Positions 1-13,475 of a stretch of DNA of 64,000 nt are shown in pieces. Source of the DNA: Lingula anatina (taxonomy: Eukaryota > Brachiopoda > Lingulata > Lingulida > Lingulidae); assembly GCF_001039355.2 (NCBI RefSeq), contig NW_019775657.1, forward strand, positions 62,001-126,000, given 5' to 3'. The position numbers and the translations under genes are program-made. Position 1 is the stretch's first letter. Each line of letters begins with the position of its first letter. The notes under the pieces were generated by a model. That model did no database searches and was not told the origin of the DNA. It saw only the letters and a list, made by a program, of their open reading frames with translations.

Positions 1-175
1 AAAATACACTGAATGTAGATTAACAAAGTTCTTTTAATTTTTCAAGAAAGCCTACTGTACAGCCAAGCCAATTCTATTTACAACTACGCATAGGCTGATG
101 AAAAGCTATGATGACATGAAATGATTGTTCATGGAAAAGAGTGCTGTATTACGATCTTGTATGAAGGCATTCTAA

Positions 176-1685
176 TTATTTACCTGCAATTTTTTCTTTC
201 GTGGTGAGAACCAGAAGTTGGAGTTTAAGTCCTGAGCAGAAATCCAAGATGGCGTCGGACAAAGTGCTCTCGTCCACTGTAACATGAACGGCCTGGAAGT
301 AGCCTTCTTTTACCCCGGAGATCTTACCGCCATTTGCCTTAAAATAGAATAAAGGTGTGTAAACTACCATAGAATAAATCCACGGCAAACTGCATTATTA
401 TTATTATTGTTATTATGATTGATATGTTTACATACTATGGAGACATCCCGTAAAATCCATTGTAATCGATGAAAAGCAACTCCTTGTTAATTATATTTTA
501 GGATAGAATACTTTAATTGATTTTTTCGATCGAATACTAATTCTATTTATATCTGAAAAATGTTACCTCAGAATTCTGGAATCTTTTTTCATCATTTGCC
601 AGGTCTTGTGTTTTCATTTTCTCAGGCATGTCCCGGATGTAGCAGGACTTGTCGTCTGAGAAACGAAGAGCAGTCTTTTTCTGGAAATCAAAACAGTTTG
701 ATCGTTATTGTCGAAACAAAAAACTAAAAAAGTATTTTTGTTTTTGTTGTTATTTAAGTTGTTATTGAACTATACATCACTAAATGAACATGAATTAACT
801 GCTTAATGCCGGCTGATGACAAATGATGATTTGAGGATCTTCAAATGAACAGAACAATTAACTTACGACATTGTAATCATGGAGGACAAAAGTCTCAGAT
901 TGTCCGTCGCTGGGAAGAGAGTGGAGAGCCTCCAGTTTGTCAGTGGTGCTGATCTCTACTTGCTGGTTAAACTCGGTATTTCTGTCTTTGTAGGTGACAT
1001 GATAAGCCTTAAAGTAAGTGAAGGAAGAGAAAAACACATCATGAAAGTTGGCGTTGAGCTGTTGACTATTAGAAAGATCAAGAAATATATCGACTTCTAT
1101 ATTAGTTTTGCATTTTAATCTTATCGATATTGTATCTGAGAGTAATGTTAATGTCAAAAATGACCTGAAGTTGAATAAAAACACATGGCGACAAAGGTAT
1201 AAATAACTCATGATCATATAAGCTGCATATGATATATTTACTGATCATATGACTATATGTATCCAACACGGATTCTACTTTATAAACTTCAAAAATATTG
1301 ATAACCCATTAAAATCACAAATTCCTCGTTCTCTAGGTGATAATGCCTTTTCACGCCAGATATTCTTTTCTTTTCGTAATTACTTTCATTGAAACCATAT
1401 GATATTTTAAACAGAAAGAAACCCTACTCAAACCTTCACCATCGTGTTTATCTTTTCCCTGCGATTAATTCTTCCGTAAATTTCCCCTACCTTCATAAGG
1501 TCAACAGTGGCTCTCTGCGTGAAGTGTACGGCCAGCAGTGTGCCTGTCACCGCTAACGCAATCACTGTCACAACCGACACAGCGGCGATCACGTACTTCT
1601 TGTTGCTTGGGTTGTTGTGTGACGTCATGGCGGCTTCTGGCTGGACGGTGTCTTTCTCCTGTGTAAGGATGGACTGTGGTAACAT
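176..1685 (-). CDS. BRICHOS-domain type II membrane protein (4 coding exons)
   Basis: Coding exons on the minus strand are 1685-1491, 1058-867, 680-567 and 337-176, all joined in phase 0, giving 220 aa. The ATG at 1685 lies just inside an exon whose acceptor is ttttgcag; the 5' UTR exon is near 2097-2170. Residues 31-53 form one hydrophobic segment after a basic NKK, so this is a signal anchor with the C-terminus outside or lumenal. The BRICHOS domain covers about 85-205: SETFVLHDYNV, then DDKSCYIRDMPEKM with Cys142, then ILDFCSG with Cys201. These are the two family cysteines that form the domain disulfide. BRICHOS proteins are secretory precursors in which the domain acts as a chaperone for an aggregation-prone segment; no obvious C-terminal client peptide is seen here. 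The stop follows GCAGGTAAATAA, which could also be a splice donor, so one more exon left of the window is possible. Confidence 0.85.
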
Positions 1686-2096
1686 TACCTGCAAAATGAC
1701 ACGTGATTGAACATGGCGTCAAATTCAAAAGCACACTTCAGTAACGCGATATAATAAAGAAAATCAAGTGGGCAATGGTCTTTTTTAAGTTGAACAATGT
1801 GTTTAAAAAACGGGCTTACATTTTGTACATGCATAATCTCTTCGAAAAAGAAACACCCACATATAAATACACATTGTTTTAGATTCAGTTCTATACAACA
1901 TTACATAAGACTCCAGTCATAAAACCGATTATGGAAAAACAGTCTTTTAAGAATATTAAAACGATACGTGTACATGTACAGTAAGTTTGTTAGGCCTAAG
2001 TATGTTTTGACTCCGTGAGGGATATAATATCCAAGCTTAAAAAATGAAAAACTAAAACAAAATTCAGTTAAAATAAAAATATAATCCTTCACTTAC

Positions 2097-2170
2097 TTTG
2101 CAAACCTTATTATCCTAAGGAGCGGCAGCAGTAGCGTCAACTTAAGCCCAGTTAGTGGAGGGACTCGACT
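2097..2170 (-). other. 5' untranslated exon of the BRICHOS gene
   Basis: A TATA box lies about 25-30 bases upstream of this stretch, and it ends in a good donor, CAAA followed by GTAAGTG. The next acceptor is at 1689, immediately before the ATG-bearing exon. The transcription start is placed only by its distance from the TATA box. Confidence 0.5.
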
Positions 2171-2193
2171 GCTGTTACAGACCAGGACTCCGC

Positions 2194-2201
2194 CTTATAT
2201 A
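2194..2201 (-). promoter_or_regulatory. TATA box of the BRICHOS gene
   Basis: The minus strand reads TATATAAG, about 510 bases upstream of the start codon and just upstream of a non-coding first exon with a consensus donor. Confidence 0.55.
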
Positions 2202-2209
2202 CCCTTTCA

Positions 2210-4573
2210 AACTGAAACACGCGGAAATACCCACAAAGCTCACGAGGAAGTACCCCAAACAGTGCCCCATGTCTTTAAAATAACAGAAAAAACAATTTGG
2301 AATGTTAATTTCTCTCGACCTGATCATATATTCCAGTTTTAGATGACTAACGCGTGCCCATTGTCTTTGCGCATGCGCACGTTCTCGTGCAGTCCGCCAT
2401 CAAGTATTTGTTGCTTTTTGTTTCCCCAATCAGCGGGTGGTATTGATGTGTTTTTCGTGGGTGGTAACTGACAGGGTCAATGAGGAGTTGTTTAAGGCGT
2501 TAGTGTAGGACAAATCATTTTCATCTTTGATTTCTATTATTAAAATTAATAGATATACATGTTTACTTATACTTTTACATTATAAAGATGGGTAGCGTAC
2601 ATGGCGGAGAGGAAGGTGCTGAAAGAAACTGTATATTATTCACTATTGATATGAAAAAATAAAACTGTTAGAGGAAATAGAATAGACAGTAAAGTGACAG
2701 AGAGAGATGCCTAAAGAAACATGCAGCAAGTGATTTACAAATGATATATATATATGTAAAACCCATGAGTCACACATAGACGTCTAGGGTCGAGTAAGAG
2801 AGATTGAAGGGGTGGGGTTAAAGAGAGAGGGTGTGAAATCAAGAAGGCGTATTGACGTGGTACTGGGGCACGTGGCGGTGCCTTAGGTTTGCCACTTGAT
2901 TGCAAGTACATAGATATCTAGAACCTCCAGAAATAAAAAAGTAAATTAAAAATGGTCCTTCACACCTCAATCAACTCTTTTCTATCGCAGCATATTCTAC
3001 AGACCATTGTAAATGTTTTCGTCAGGCAAGAGTTGATTATTTCCTCGACTTAACCAGTTCTATTGGAATAATTTTTCACTTTGCGGTTTGTCGGTAACTA
3101 AGCTTTGTACTTCTGTAACAATGATTATTCTATAAAACAACAGCAAATTTGCGTGTATAGAGAGATGATGATCGAAATATTCAGGAAACTTTTTTTAATG
3201 TGCATACTAAAGAGAGACAACTTAATGAGCCTTACATAAGTTCTTCAAAAGAAATCCATTGAAGCTGTTATAATTACATCCAACATCCAAGTTTTGAGAC
3301 GGTTTTAGAAACAGAATTTGGACGCAGCCTGTCTTGTTTCACAGCGCCCCGATGTCTTCTGTTCAATGCTGATCTTCAAAAATTCTTAGATGCAGCAGAG
3401 CTTTAAAGTAAGTGCAACAATTTTTTTCGTTTGTTAAGAGCATAACAACTATTGGATTTTTGGTCATCGTTTCATTCTTATTTATCTATTCATTTATTTA
3501 TATTTTTATTTATTTTTTGGTGTATTTATGTGTTTGTCCATTGATCTGCAATTTGTTATAACAGGTATAGTGGTGGGAAAACGGCTTCACTCCATTTCAT
3601 GTGGTTTAACTTTTCTACTTCAGACGCTATAAAGCATTACCTGCTAGATATTTGAAAAATCTCATTCTTACGGTTTATAACGTTTCTCGTGCACCATTTA
3701 TACTTCTAAAAGAAGAAAAAAGACATATTATGAAATATTTTACATGGTTTCATGATTCTGGTGCTGTGATACTTCATTCAAAGTAACTCAACCGCATGCG
3801 GATATTTTGTGACACATCTGAAAGGAAAATGTGAAAAAATGAATACAAATGAAGAAAACACATTACGAACATAGGTGCAGTGACAAGGGTGGAATTTTTC
3901 TCAATATTGTCTGATAAAACAAGATTAGAATAAATGTTGAAATATTTCCACGCCCATGTTGTATCTTCCTCAACATGAAGCTGAGTGGAATGTATAACTG
4001 AAATAAATTTAATTTGTGGTTATAAGAAATGTCCTGAACAACAAAATACCATCCCTTAATGTTTTATCTTCCCATCTACAAACTTCAGCGTGTGCGTATA
4101 TCCCTATCTACAGTACCTGACACATGTCAGACTGGCTTAAAATTCAGTGTAAATGTTTCCGAGGCTACGTAAAGATTGAAACACTGTACATGTCTAAGAG
4201 AAAATGGAAATCATCGCCCTACTAGTAGATAACCAAAAGTCTTTCATTTAGTGTAAAATCTAGCTGGATTTGGCGTCAAGAGAGTGGGTGGGGAATAATA
4301 GCAGGCTAGCAAGTGTTGTCAGTGTAAACGAATAGAAGCTGACAATATTTTTTTGGGGGGAGGGGGGTGTTTGTTTTTGTTTTTGTTTTTTTTTTCTCTC
4401 TCTCTCTCTCTCTCAAGGCAAGAAAATGGCGCCTACCGGTATATCAAGACATGAAATTGTGTCATTACCCAAACATCAGACAATTTTTTAAGATGGCTTC
4501 ACCATAACACGGCATTTATTTGATATGTTCGCCTCTACAAAGTGTTTATTACGCATTACTTTGACATACGTAC
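2210..4573. other. AT-rich intergenic DNA, no gene seen
   Basis: No open frame longer than chance, no splice-consistent exon pair and no transposon ends were recognised. A T-rich and CT-rich tract lies near 4366-4416. Confidence 0.5.
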
Positions 4574-4839
4574 CAGGGGCGGATGCAGGATTTTTTGAAG
4601 GGGGTGTCCACGGATGCGAAATCGTCCCTCCCCCCTCCACCCCCCACCCCCCACCCCCCTTGGCGTGAGGTCCGGGAACGGAAAATTGGTATTTTAGAAG
4701 GCGAACGGTGCCACTTGGTACGGTTTAGAACCATGATTCAGCTAGTCAAAATTCTAATTTCAAGAGGGGCCAATGGTGTGATTTTTTCAGCAATCGAAGG
4801 GGTTCAGGACTCCCCTGACACCCCCTAAATCCGCCACTG
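4574..4839. mobile_element. MITE with CAGNGGCGGAT termini
   Basis: The left end reads CAGGGGCGGATGCAGGA. The right end, read on the minus strand, is CAGTGGCGGATTTAGGG. The two ends are imperfect inverted repeats next to G-rich and C-rich tracts. Termini of this type are common on hAT-like non-autonomous elements in invertebrates. I could not make a clear 8-bp target duplication. A truncated relative lies at about 6150-6215. Confidence 0.6.
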
Positions 4840-5643
4840 TTTACCGTGCCACTTTATAATTACCGGGTTCTTACAGGAAATTCGTCCGGGGGAGGGGGAG
4901 GGACTACTCCCTTTCACTGGTCCCAAGGCACCCAAAAGTCAGCCATTAATTTTGGGTGACAATCATACGTAATAGCCAAACATTTCTAGTTAGATGATGC
5001 TGCTATTTTCATTTTGTTTCACGTTGAGTTTACGTTTGACTTCACCTGTTAAGTTATAGAGCACGATGAGAGGCAAAGCTGTTCACAAATTGTTAGTTGT
5101 GAGTAGTCTTTGTCATTTCAAACGTCAACTGTGGAGTTGCCCCGGGTACTGTATGAATATATGTACAGTCTTGATAAGCAAGGCCAAAGGAGGGGGGTGG
5201 GGGCATAAAAAACAAAATGTATGATTAGGCAGAGCAATAGCGGCAATGTTACTTTTGAAAAAGATTTTCTTGCTGATAGTCCCAACGAGCAGATAGCTTT
5301 TTTTTCGTGAAAGGGCTGTATGACGCCATGCTGGGTAAGGTATTGACTCAATTCTATTTTGATCTGTTACGTAGTTGGTAAAGGATAGAGATCAATGACC
5401 ATCCCCACCTCAGTATCATTTTAAAGACTTTACAGCAAAGAGAAAATAAATATAATTGACGACACAGCCTTTATGATAATGTCGAGCAATAATTTGTCGT
5501 CAAAATAGATCACTAATTCTAAACCATACCGGATTTTTATGCAAAAGGTAATTTGCTGGGACACACGAATGCCTGCATTCGTTTTCGATTGCGTGGCCAG
5601 CTCGTGGTTGTGGTGAACTGACATGTGTTATCTGGAATTTGAA
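4840..5643. other. Intergenic DNA, no gene seen
   Basis: Short G-rich tracts near 4887 and 5190 are the only notable features; no exon is supported. Confidence 0.4.
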
Positions 5644-5727
5644 CTCGTGACTTGCCGTTTCCATGGTTTGCTGATGACTAGGTATTTTTTTTACAGCCAA
5701 GCACGCTACCGACTGCTTCGTGACTGA
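5644..5727 (-). repeat. tRNA-like sequence, probably SINE head or decayed tRNA
   Basis: On the minus strand there is a D-arm-like AGTCGGTAGCGTGCTTGGC. About 60 bases later comes a T-loop-like GAGTTCAAATTCC. These resemble the A and B boxes of a tRNA promoter. The acceptor stem does not close and the spacing is too long for a working tRNA. A second tRNA-like block in the same orientation lies 100 bases to the right. Confidence 0.4.
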
Positions 5728-5825
5728 CCCGCCCAACCTCCGTACTTACGAGTTTCCTCTTATAGTAATCAAACGCAAATTTCAGATAATTATTTCGAGC
5801 AAAAAACATAATAAGAACATTGTTG

Positions 5826-5906
5826 GATTCGAACCCTTGTCTACCTGTGTCTTGCTATATAGAAGACGGCGGAGTTACCACGGAGCCACAGAGCCTTCGT
5901 TGGTGT
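5826..5906 (-). repeat. Second tRNA-like sequence
   Basis: The minus strand carries GGCTCCGTGGTAAC (A-box-like) and GGGTTCGAATCC (a near-perfect B box), with about tRNA spacing. The acceptor-stem ends do not pair, so a functional tRNA is unlikely. A tRNA-derived SINE or pseudogene fits better. Confidence 0.45.
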
Positions 5907-6149
5907 GGTACGGGTCAAATGGGAACTTTTTACTTTCTCACAGAGAGGGTCAGTTGGACTGCACATGTATTTATCTGCCATAACAATCAACAGGCCGTGA
6001 GCCATACAAATGTATTTCAAATGTATCTGCAAAGATGGTATTATCATCAATGATGTTAAAGTTCATCATGTACACGAGCACTTATCTGAGAAGCCGACAC
6101 AGAGCGTTCCTAGATAGATTACTTTTTTACTATGACTATTAGTGTGATA

Positions 6150-6215
6150 TTTTCAGAAATCGAAGGGGGGGGGGGTCAGGACCCACCTGACCCGCCCCCC
6201 CTTCTAAATCCGACA
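6150..6215. repeat. Fragment of the CAGNGGCGGAT MITE family
   Basis: It shares the string of a polyG run, a polyC run and ...CTAAATCCG with the right end of the element at 4574-4839, but lacks the rest. Confidence 0.45.
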
Positions 6216-9056
6216 GATACCTATCGACATCTGCATATAAAAATTGTGTCCTTTGGGACTGTTTTTGTAGACAGGAGTGTGGAGATTCAATGCTTTCGTT
6301 CTTTCAACCAAATCATTCCCGTGTGATTGCGACAGATGTGACATTGTCAACAAACCCAAGATGCTGTGTGTATCAGGTGACCAACTATCACAATGAACAT
6401 CCTGCTATAACAAAAGCATTATATAGTTGAAATTAAACAACTTTGAAAACATTCGTGGCAATAAAACATCATTAACGTGGCATGTTTTGACCGAATTTTT
6501 AACCCGTTACCATAAATATCCTGGAAAGTAACTCTTGGCGCATTAATTCCACTGCCGTGCGACTTTCTTAGCCAGGCAGAGAGTTGTGACACGGCAACAC
6601 TGACCTAAAGCGTTCTTACCTAATGAAGCAGTCACTGGATTGCTACGGCCCAAATTATACATGTATTTTCGTTCTATTCCGACACACACCTTATCATGAC
6701 TACGTACACTATCACTTAATCAAAACTTAACAAGAGAGGATGGGTAACTCAACTAGTAATTACAATGAAGCGTCAGCTTGATTTAGAAATTAAACAGTTT
6801 GGTTGAAAATGGATCAAAACGCGTCTTAAGTTCATGAGAGATGAGAGTGTTCGCATATGTCTCAGCGCTCGCGTTGATATCACCAGAGATCAGAGTGCGA
6901 ATATTATTGTTTACTTAGAATGATAATCGTAGAACAGAGGAGTGTTTTAGAGAAAAAGGGAAGGCATTAGTAAACGTCGTGGTGTCCGTGTAAAATGATT
7001 TCATTGTGACAGAAGCGGCCTCCTTATCTTCACCTATCTTCTCTTCGGTTTGCGGACTATTTGTCAACTCTGTGGTCACCCTACACAACGAGGTCCTCGG
7101 AGGACCACGAGGACCGTGGAGCTGGCATTTCGTGCTATGAGAACACAATTTAATGGTATAACAAATTAGATAAAATTCAGTGAAAATATTGGTTTTAAGA
7201 AAATAAATAAATCGACATTTTTTCAAAGGGAGTGTTAAAATGTCTAAGCATCAGAAATCCACAGTAAAACTTCTGTACGCGTTGAAGATTTACATGTACT
7301 CCATCTTACAAAAGTGCTCTTTACTTAAACACGACATCGGTAACATTTGATCGTGCGAGCGGAGGTCGAATCTTCAAATTCTAGAGGAGAAGGATAAAAA
7401 GCAAAGGGTACAAAAATGTAACATGAAATAAAAGATAAGCATGTGTCAAAGGCCAAGAGAACATCAGCAGGCAAAGAAGACTATCTTGCCTCTTCTTCCT
7501 ATCTTAACCATATATATAAATATATAAACGTAATCAGCATTTCAAGACAGTTCCGTTTAAAGGCATAAAGATGTTAGCACTATCTTAAAGGTCACATTGG
7601 GGAATGATTGCCACGAAATATCCCAATAACACTGATTTCAATAATGTTTTCAGTACTCCTCTTTTCACGATTAAATGTACATAATAACCCACCCCTTCCA
7701 CGCTTATTTCAAACTATGTATCCAGATACTGTTTGAATATTTTAAGATAGATAGTGATCATTGTACACTGTTATATTAGAAATACAACCAAGTCACATCA
7801 CTCCTTCTACTATTTATGTAACTCTCACCTCGAACCCGCTAAATATGGTGTGCATTTAAAATCATTATGCGCATTGATGTAATCCTTATTGAGAAATTAC
7901 ATGTATTTTGTAATTTGACAATCAAAGGGGGCGAGGGGGTCATCCGGCGGTGCGTGACGTCATTCGAGAAAACGTGCTTTACTTAGTCTGCTCACGGTGG
8001 GGTTAATTTCCAGTGATAAGAATGAAACTCTGTACATTAGAAATTTCGTCTGGTCAGAAAGCAATAAAGAAAGCTACATACATAACACGGTAAATAGGTG
8101 CTTGTATGCTTTGTGCAAAAGACTGTAATACTAGAGAACGTAAGAGAAAACAGGAAAATATCTGTAGAAAAAGACTTCTCGCGCTTTCGTCGCTGCCGTA
8201 CCGCTCTCGCGTGTTCATTATTTCTGACCCCACTCTCCTCCAAAGTCTCAGTCTTTAGATTTCGGCCTATCTCCGGTGGTCCACAGTCGTCCTCTCTCCC
8301 TTTGAGGTAAGGGATATGTATAGCAAACCCCCCTCACTACACGATAAGAGATAACGGACGACGCTGTACGTCTTGAAATGGCTTCTCAAGCACTGATAGG
8401 TAGCCGTTATAGTACAATAAAATTATTATATGTGTGATAAGTGTAACTTTGAGGACGCCGAAAAAAATAAAAAATCAATGACTGTATTTACACCGTACTT
8501 ATGTAGTAGTAGTAGTAGTAGGACTGGTAGTACAAGTAGTACTATGGTGTCAGTTCCAGTATTAGAAATTAAAGCAGCAGTAACATCAGTAATTGTCAGC
8601 ACACCTTACAGTAGGTATTAACATTGTCACACTGTACCATAGCATACATTTAATCCTTCCTCCTTGATAACAGAACAACGCTTAAGCCTACTTAAACCTC
8701 AATTCAAAACTAATAAATGTTTTCAAATAAACTTCCTCAAAAGATACAGATAGATAGTTTTGTTTTACAGTGGCTGTAATAATCTTTTGATAATATCAAC
8801 AGCATATTGAATTTCAAATTTGATGGATCAAATTGCACCAGGCCATAGGTTCTTGGAAACCGTGTCACTTGGCGCCATGGTTCAAATTACACATATTCCT
8901 ATACGTAAGTGATGGTCTACTAGCGTGTCAGTAGCTGCCTGCCTATTCTATGGCTTGCTGCCCAGTCTTCACTTACTTTCTGATAGATATAAGCTTGTAC
9001 AGTGTATGTACCTCGGTATGTACTCACCTTAAATGCATCTACGCTGTATATACCAT
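6216..9056. other. Intergenic DNA, no gene supported
   Basis: The ORFs here are short, overlap on both strands and lack paired splice sites. A (GTA)n-like stretch lies near 8506-8530. Confidence 0.4.
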
Positions 9057-9160
9057 TCATCTCTCCTCTTCTCTCTCTTCTCTAGTTCTTCCCTCTTTTC
9101 TTCTTCTTTTCCTCTCTCCAAGTCTCTCTCTCTTTCCCCCTCTCTCTCTCTCTCTCTCTG
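9057..9160. repeat. CT-rich pyrimidine tract
   Basis: About 100 bases are almost pure C and T, grading into (CT)n at 9140-9159. A single N follows at 9173. The open frame across it (Ser/Leu/Pro only) is a repeat artefact. Confidence 0.8.
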
Positions 9161-9173
9161 TCAACCCCACCTN

Positions 9174-12159
9174 TAGTCGCAATCATATAAACCGCTTGCA
9201 ATTCCTTATAAATATAAACTGCAAGAAACAGCGCTTAAAGATCAGTCAAATAGTCATATTCTCAGTTCATTTAAATTTGTAATAAAGTTATTAAAAAGAG
9301 AGAGAGATATAAGTCAGTTGCATCGTTGATGAATTAGTAGAATCAACCATATTCATCAAGTCACTTACCCCTTCAGGCTGCATGGCGTCCTGAGCACGTG
9401 CTGTGCACGTTAAGTAGATGTATCCGCGGCCACGTAGCAGTTAATGTACAATATGCACGCTCTGTTTTGGTACAAATTGACTCTCCAAAAAGTAAAAAAA
9501 AAAATGCATTCTTTTAACCCACCAACCCTCTCTCTTTCTCTCTCTCTCTCACACACCATTTCATTTCGACCATTTCAGTGGAACACGCAGAATCCACGAG
9601 GCTTTGAAACTCCAACACTCTCCCTGCGGTATTTCCAGCCAGTCGCACCTTCCCTTTTTCTCTCCAGCTGACTTGAGTGCCGGCGGTATGGACAAGGTGA
9701 GCTTTATACGGGATGGTTCATCACCTTATCTACAACTACTTCTCACGCCTGGGAATGTGACACGTGCCCCGTGAGGAAAACACATGGCAGCGTCGGTTTT
9801 TCCCCACGCTGTTAAGACACACGAGCTGGCGTGGAAATTGGCCGTGAGAAGACGACATTGGCGTTCTAGATGTTGAGGTATATGTGGGAGATGTTTGTGA
9901 CCCAGGACGACAAGCTGTTACCACCTCCCTCGGGAAGGACGCGCACGAGCCCTCTCGTAAAAACTGACGCACGGATTAAACACCCCAAGTTTGATCATCT
10001 TTGCTGTATGATCTGCTACTCCACAATGCTAGTTGTTGCTGTTCTTATTATTGGAGATGAAGTGAAAAGAAATCGTATTATAGAATAACATTAAAACCAG
10101 AGATAGGAGCGTGAATAAACTAAGCAGATACGGTTGCTGTAGTAATCGAGTAATGCTATGCTTCACATCACAAAGGATCAGGTGTCTTAACTATCTATTT
10201 TCATTTTATTGTATGCTTTGTGAATAATACGAGCGGGGCATGAAACGTTCAGGGTTGTACGTTTACCAAGTTTCTATAAACCACTTCATAGATTAAGGAA
10301 TATATACCGTACAATTTCTTTCTCTTAAGATGAAGCACCTAATTCGTGATGATTATTTCCCCCGAGTCACAGTTAACAACATTGCATCACGAAACAAAAG
10401 TCTATTACAACACAAAACTCTTTTTTCGTTGCTCCAAACCTTATTTTGAAAAATCCTCGCCCATGCCAAGTTAAAACCTTGCGCCTCCCCCCCCCCCCCC
10501 ATCCTCCCCCTCTCCCTGGTCGTTACTTGTACACCAGCGTTTACAGGTGTGTGATTCAATATCTTTTCTGTTATTGGTACTTTGATAATGTACTCACTGA
10601 GTCAATACCACTCTCCTTCCAAGATAGTCGCCGCGCAGTTTGTAACTTTTAACAAGAATAAATTCACCAAATGCGTGAATTGATGGTTGTCATTAATAGC
10701 ATTATGAAAGGTGACCCAAAGCAAATAGAGCCAGTGAGAGAATTGACACCTTTAATAAATAGAGCAATCCGTTATTAAGGACCAAACAGTGCAGTCTGCT
10801 CGTCTTCCGTTGTGAATAAGATTTCGTGGAAAGACCTCTTGTGACATCAAAGAAAAAGAGCAGAAATAGCTTAAAAACGATTGCATCGGTCATTGGCAGT
10901 GTGACAAAGTAGGCAGAGAGAGAGAGTGGCATGACGTCAAACTAGGGCACGCACGCATGTTATCGCACGCGGTGAGCGCGGACACGCGGCGGTAGTACGG
11001 ATGGGTGGAACGGAAGTGCTAAAAAGTGGGGAAAATGAGAAAGGAAGAATAAAATCCTTTCTATATTGCTGGTTACCTAATAAATTATAAGATGCTGATT
11101 ATCAATATACATCCCATTTGAGATAATACATGTAGGCCTATAGTGAACTGGTCCACAATTGAATTAATCTATTTTCATACTAAAATTCTAACAATATTAT
11201 ATACGAATACTCTGCCTCTGACCACGAGTAAGAAACACGTTCAAAGTTGTCAATATATACGTATAAACACCTGTAGTGTCACCCCCGCGGCCTATCCTCT
11301 TCACTTGACAAGACCACCTGTTACATTTAGATTTACACCACGAATAATCAATATTGGACTTAGCATTAGGACCTACCCCTGCTCCTCATGGCTTCACCAG
11401 CCATGAAATATCAATATTGAAATTAGAATTATAAAATGTTCAAGATGGCAGATTCACGCGGGCGTAATGTCGAATTAGGTTTTTTTCCTCATGAAATAAA
11501 ACTGAATCCAAATAAAAAATGACAAGTGAGGTTATTCAAGGCTAAAAATAAATAAACGAACAAATTTATGTTGCATGATATACATGCACCCCTGTACCTT
11601 TTACATAAAATGCACCGTCTCTCAATTCTTAGCAATTATATGTAATACCTTATTCGCGCATCTCTCTAAAAAGATGTTTATTCAAACGAAAATAAAAGTA
11701 GAAAATAAAATAATCAGTTGAAGGTGGACACGTGTCTTCTTTAACAATGTCAACTTGCTTATGACGCGTGAAGCTAGAACGTAGTATGCATGTATATTGC
11801 GTTCTAGATTGAAGCTTACCAAAACGACATTCACGGAACGTGGATTCCTACATCAGAAATGTCTTGAGTGTCTATTTCTCAGATGCAGTACAATAATGTA
11901 CTGTTTTTTGTTCGGCTCTCAGTCTTATATTTCTAAGATTCAAATTAAAAACCATCAATTCCTTCTTCGACCTTTCATTTTTCTATTCCCTTATAGGCCT
12001 AAGCCTGCGCATACATGTGCTCGGCACGATAAGGTACCCGGTAGAGATGGGAGAGATGGTGTCACTGCAAACAACCTTCACTAACGCACAAGTACATTAT
12101 AGATAAGTGTATGTACATATGAAAGTGTGGATTAATTATCCAGTATGAGTAGGCCTATA
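9174..12159. other. Intergenic DNA, no gene supported
   Basis: Contains a polyC run at 10489-10500 and a CRE-like TGACGTCA at about 10933. No multi-exon model could be assembled on either strand. Confidence 0.35.
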
Positions 12160-12380
12160 TAAGACTGCATTCTCACAGATTTAGATCGATCCATCTGGAT
12201 CGACCTAACTCCCTGGGGGTTCATGCTAAATTGCTGTCAGCCGAGCGACCACGGAAGTTTATTACCCCCTTACAGCTTTTAGTAGGCAGGACAGACGCTT
12301 AAGCCAGCTAAGCTGACAGTAATCTAGTGAGACTCCCCACGGGGATAGATCGGTCTAAAATCTGTGGGAATGCAGTCTTA
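12160..12380. mobile_element. 221-bp MITE with long terminal inverted repeats
   Basis: The left end, TAAGACTGCATTCTCACAG, is mirrored by CTGTGGGAATGCAGTCTTA at the right end, and the pairing continues inward through GATCGATC and GATCGGTC. A second member of the family is at 18943-19149 plus 20870-20915, where it has been split by another transposon. Confidence 0.75.
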
Positions 12381-13338
12381 CTCTCTGACCACAGGGTGCG
12401 CTAGTAGTCTGTTTCAGAATGTTCAGTGGCTCACATTGCAATATGTATACTATCATAGGAGCTCCTGATATCAGAGGGTATAGACCTATATGTACCGTAT
12501 AGCTAAAAAAAAACACGACTATTGGTACGCGTATGATCGATAACTGATTTAATTCTCGTAAGATTACCATCCGCCCCCTTCCTTATGAATAGGTATTACT
12601 TTATTAATACAATGCAACCGTCGTGTAGCCGCATGTTAGAAGACAATGTTTGATTACGCACAGCAGTAGGAGGCCGCTACCCCTTCCCAGCAAGGAGTCA
12701 ACACAGCAGCGCGTAACCCGGGGTTAATTAGGGGTTATTAGCTGTCCACTTATGATCGGTATTGTTCGTCTTGATTGCAGCACACTTCCTACTCACTATT
12801 GGTTCGACCGCCTCTTCTTTAAATGCTCTCTCAAACCTTTCCTCAGTCAGCCGAGAATGGAAACACGTTTATCTGCCGATAAACTACGTCGTTGATGTAT
12901 TATTCGGCATCATTCTACAGTGGGTCATAAGGCTCTATCTATCATTTTTTTCGTCTCGCATTTTACCAGATTAAGCTGACGCTCGAAAACTAAATTTAAT
13001 GAATAATTTTNACGCAAGTTACAAAGCAAAACATGTTTAGTCAAGTTAAAGACTTAATTACCGGTTTAACTTCGGCGGCAGTGCCTACTGCTGTGAGCAA
13101 CATGCGCTGTCCATCGTAATCCCCCTATCATTAACACTGTCGGGGACGTGCGCATTAGCGCGTCTGATGTAGACAGCGTGTGCTATTAAAGTGACCGGGG
13201 ACTTATTAGCTATAGTGTATATAAGGCAAGGCTAGTTAATTAGTTCATATTCAGTCTCCACGCAAAGCGGACGTTATTGAGGTAAACGTGCATATGCCCT
13301 TCAGATACCTGGGCGTCGACAGTCTGATTTATAATTCA
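12381..13338. other. Intergenic DNA, no gene supported
   Basis: A single N occurs at 13011. No exon with consistent splice sites was found. Confidence 0.35.
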
Positions 13339-13475
13339 CACACACACATAGGCCTAGCTATACACACACACGCACTCATGCACGCACGCACCCACACACA
13401 TGCAAGCACGCAGACATTCACCCACACAAACACGTACACACACACCAGACACACACACGCAGGCAGACAGCTCAA
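13339..13475. repeat. (CA)n-rich imperfect microsatellite
   Basis: Interrupted CA, CACG and CAGA units account for the Thr/His-rich open frame that covers it. Confidence 0.8.

Noticed and set aside
6915-7226. 103-codon minus-strand frame
   Set aside because: Contains low-complexity Thr/Ser stretches and no matched splice sites; probably chance.
8037-8310. Opposed open frames at a GC-richer spot
   Set aside because: Considered as an exon, but no splice signals or family resemblance were found.
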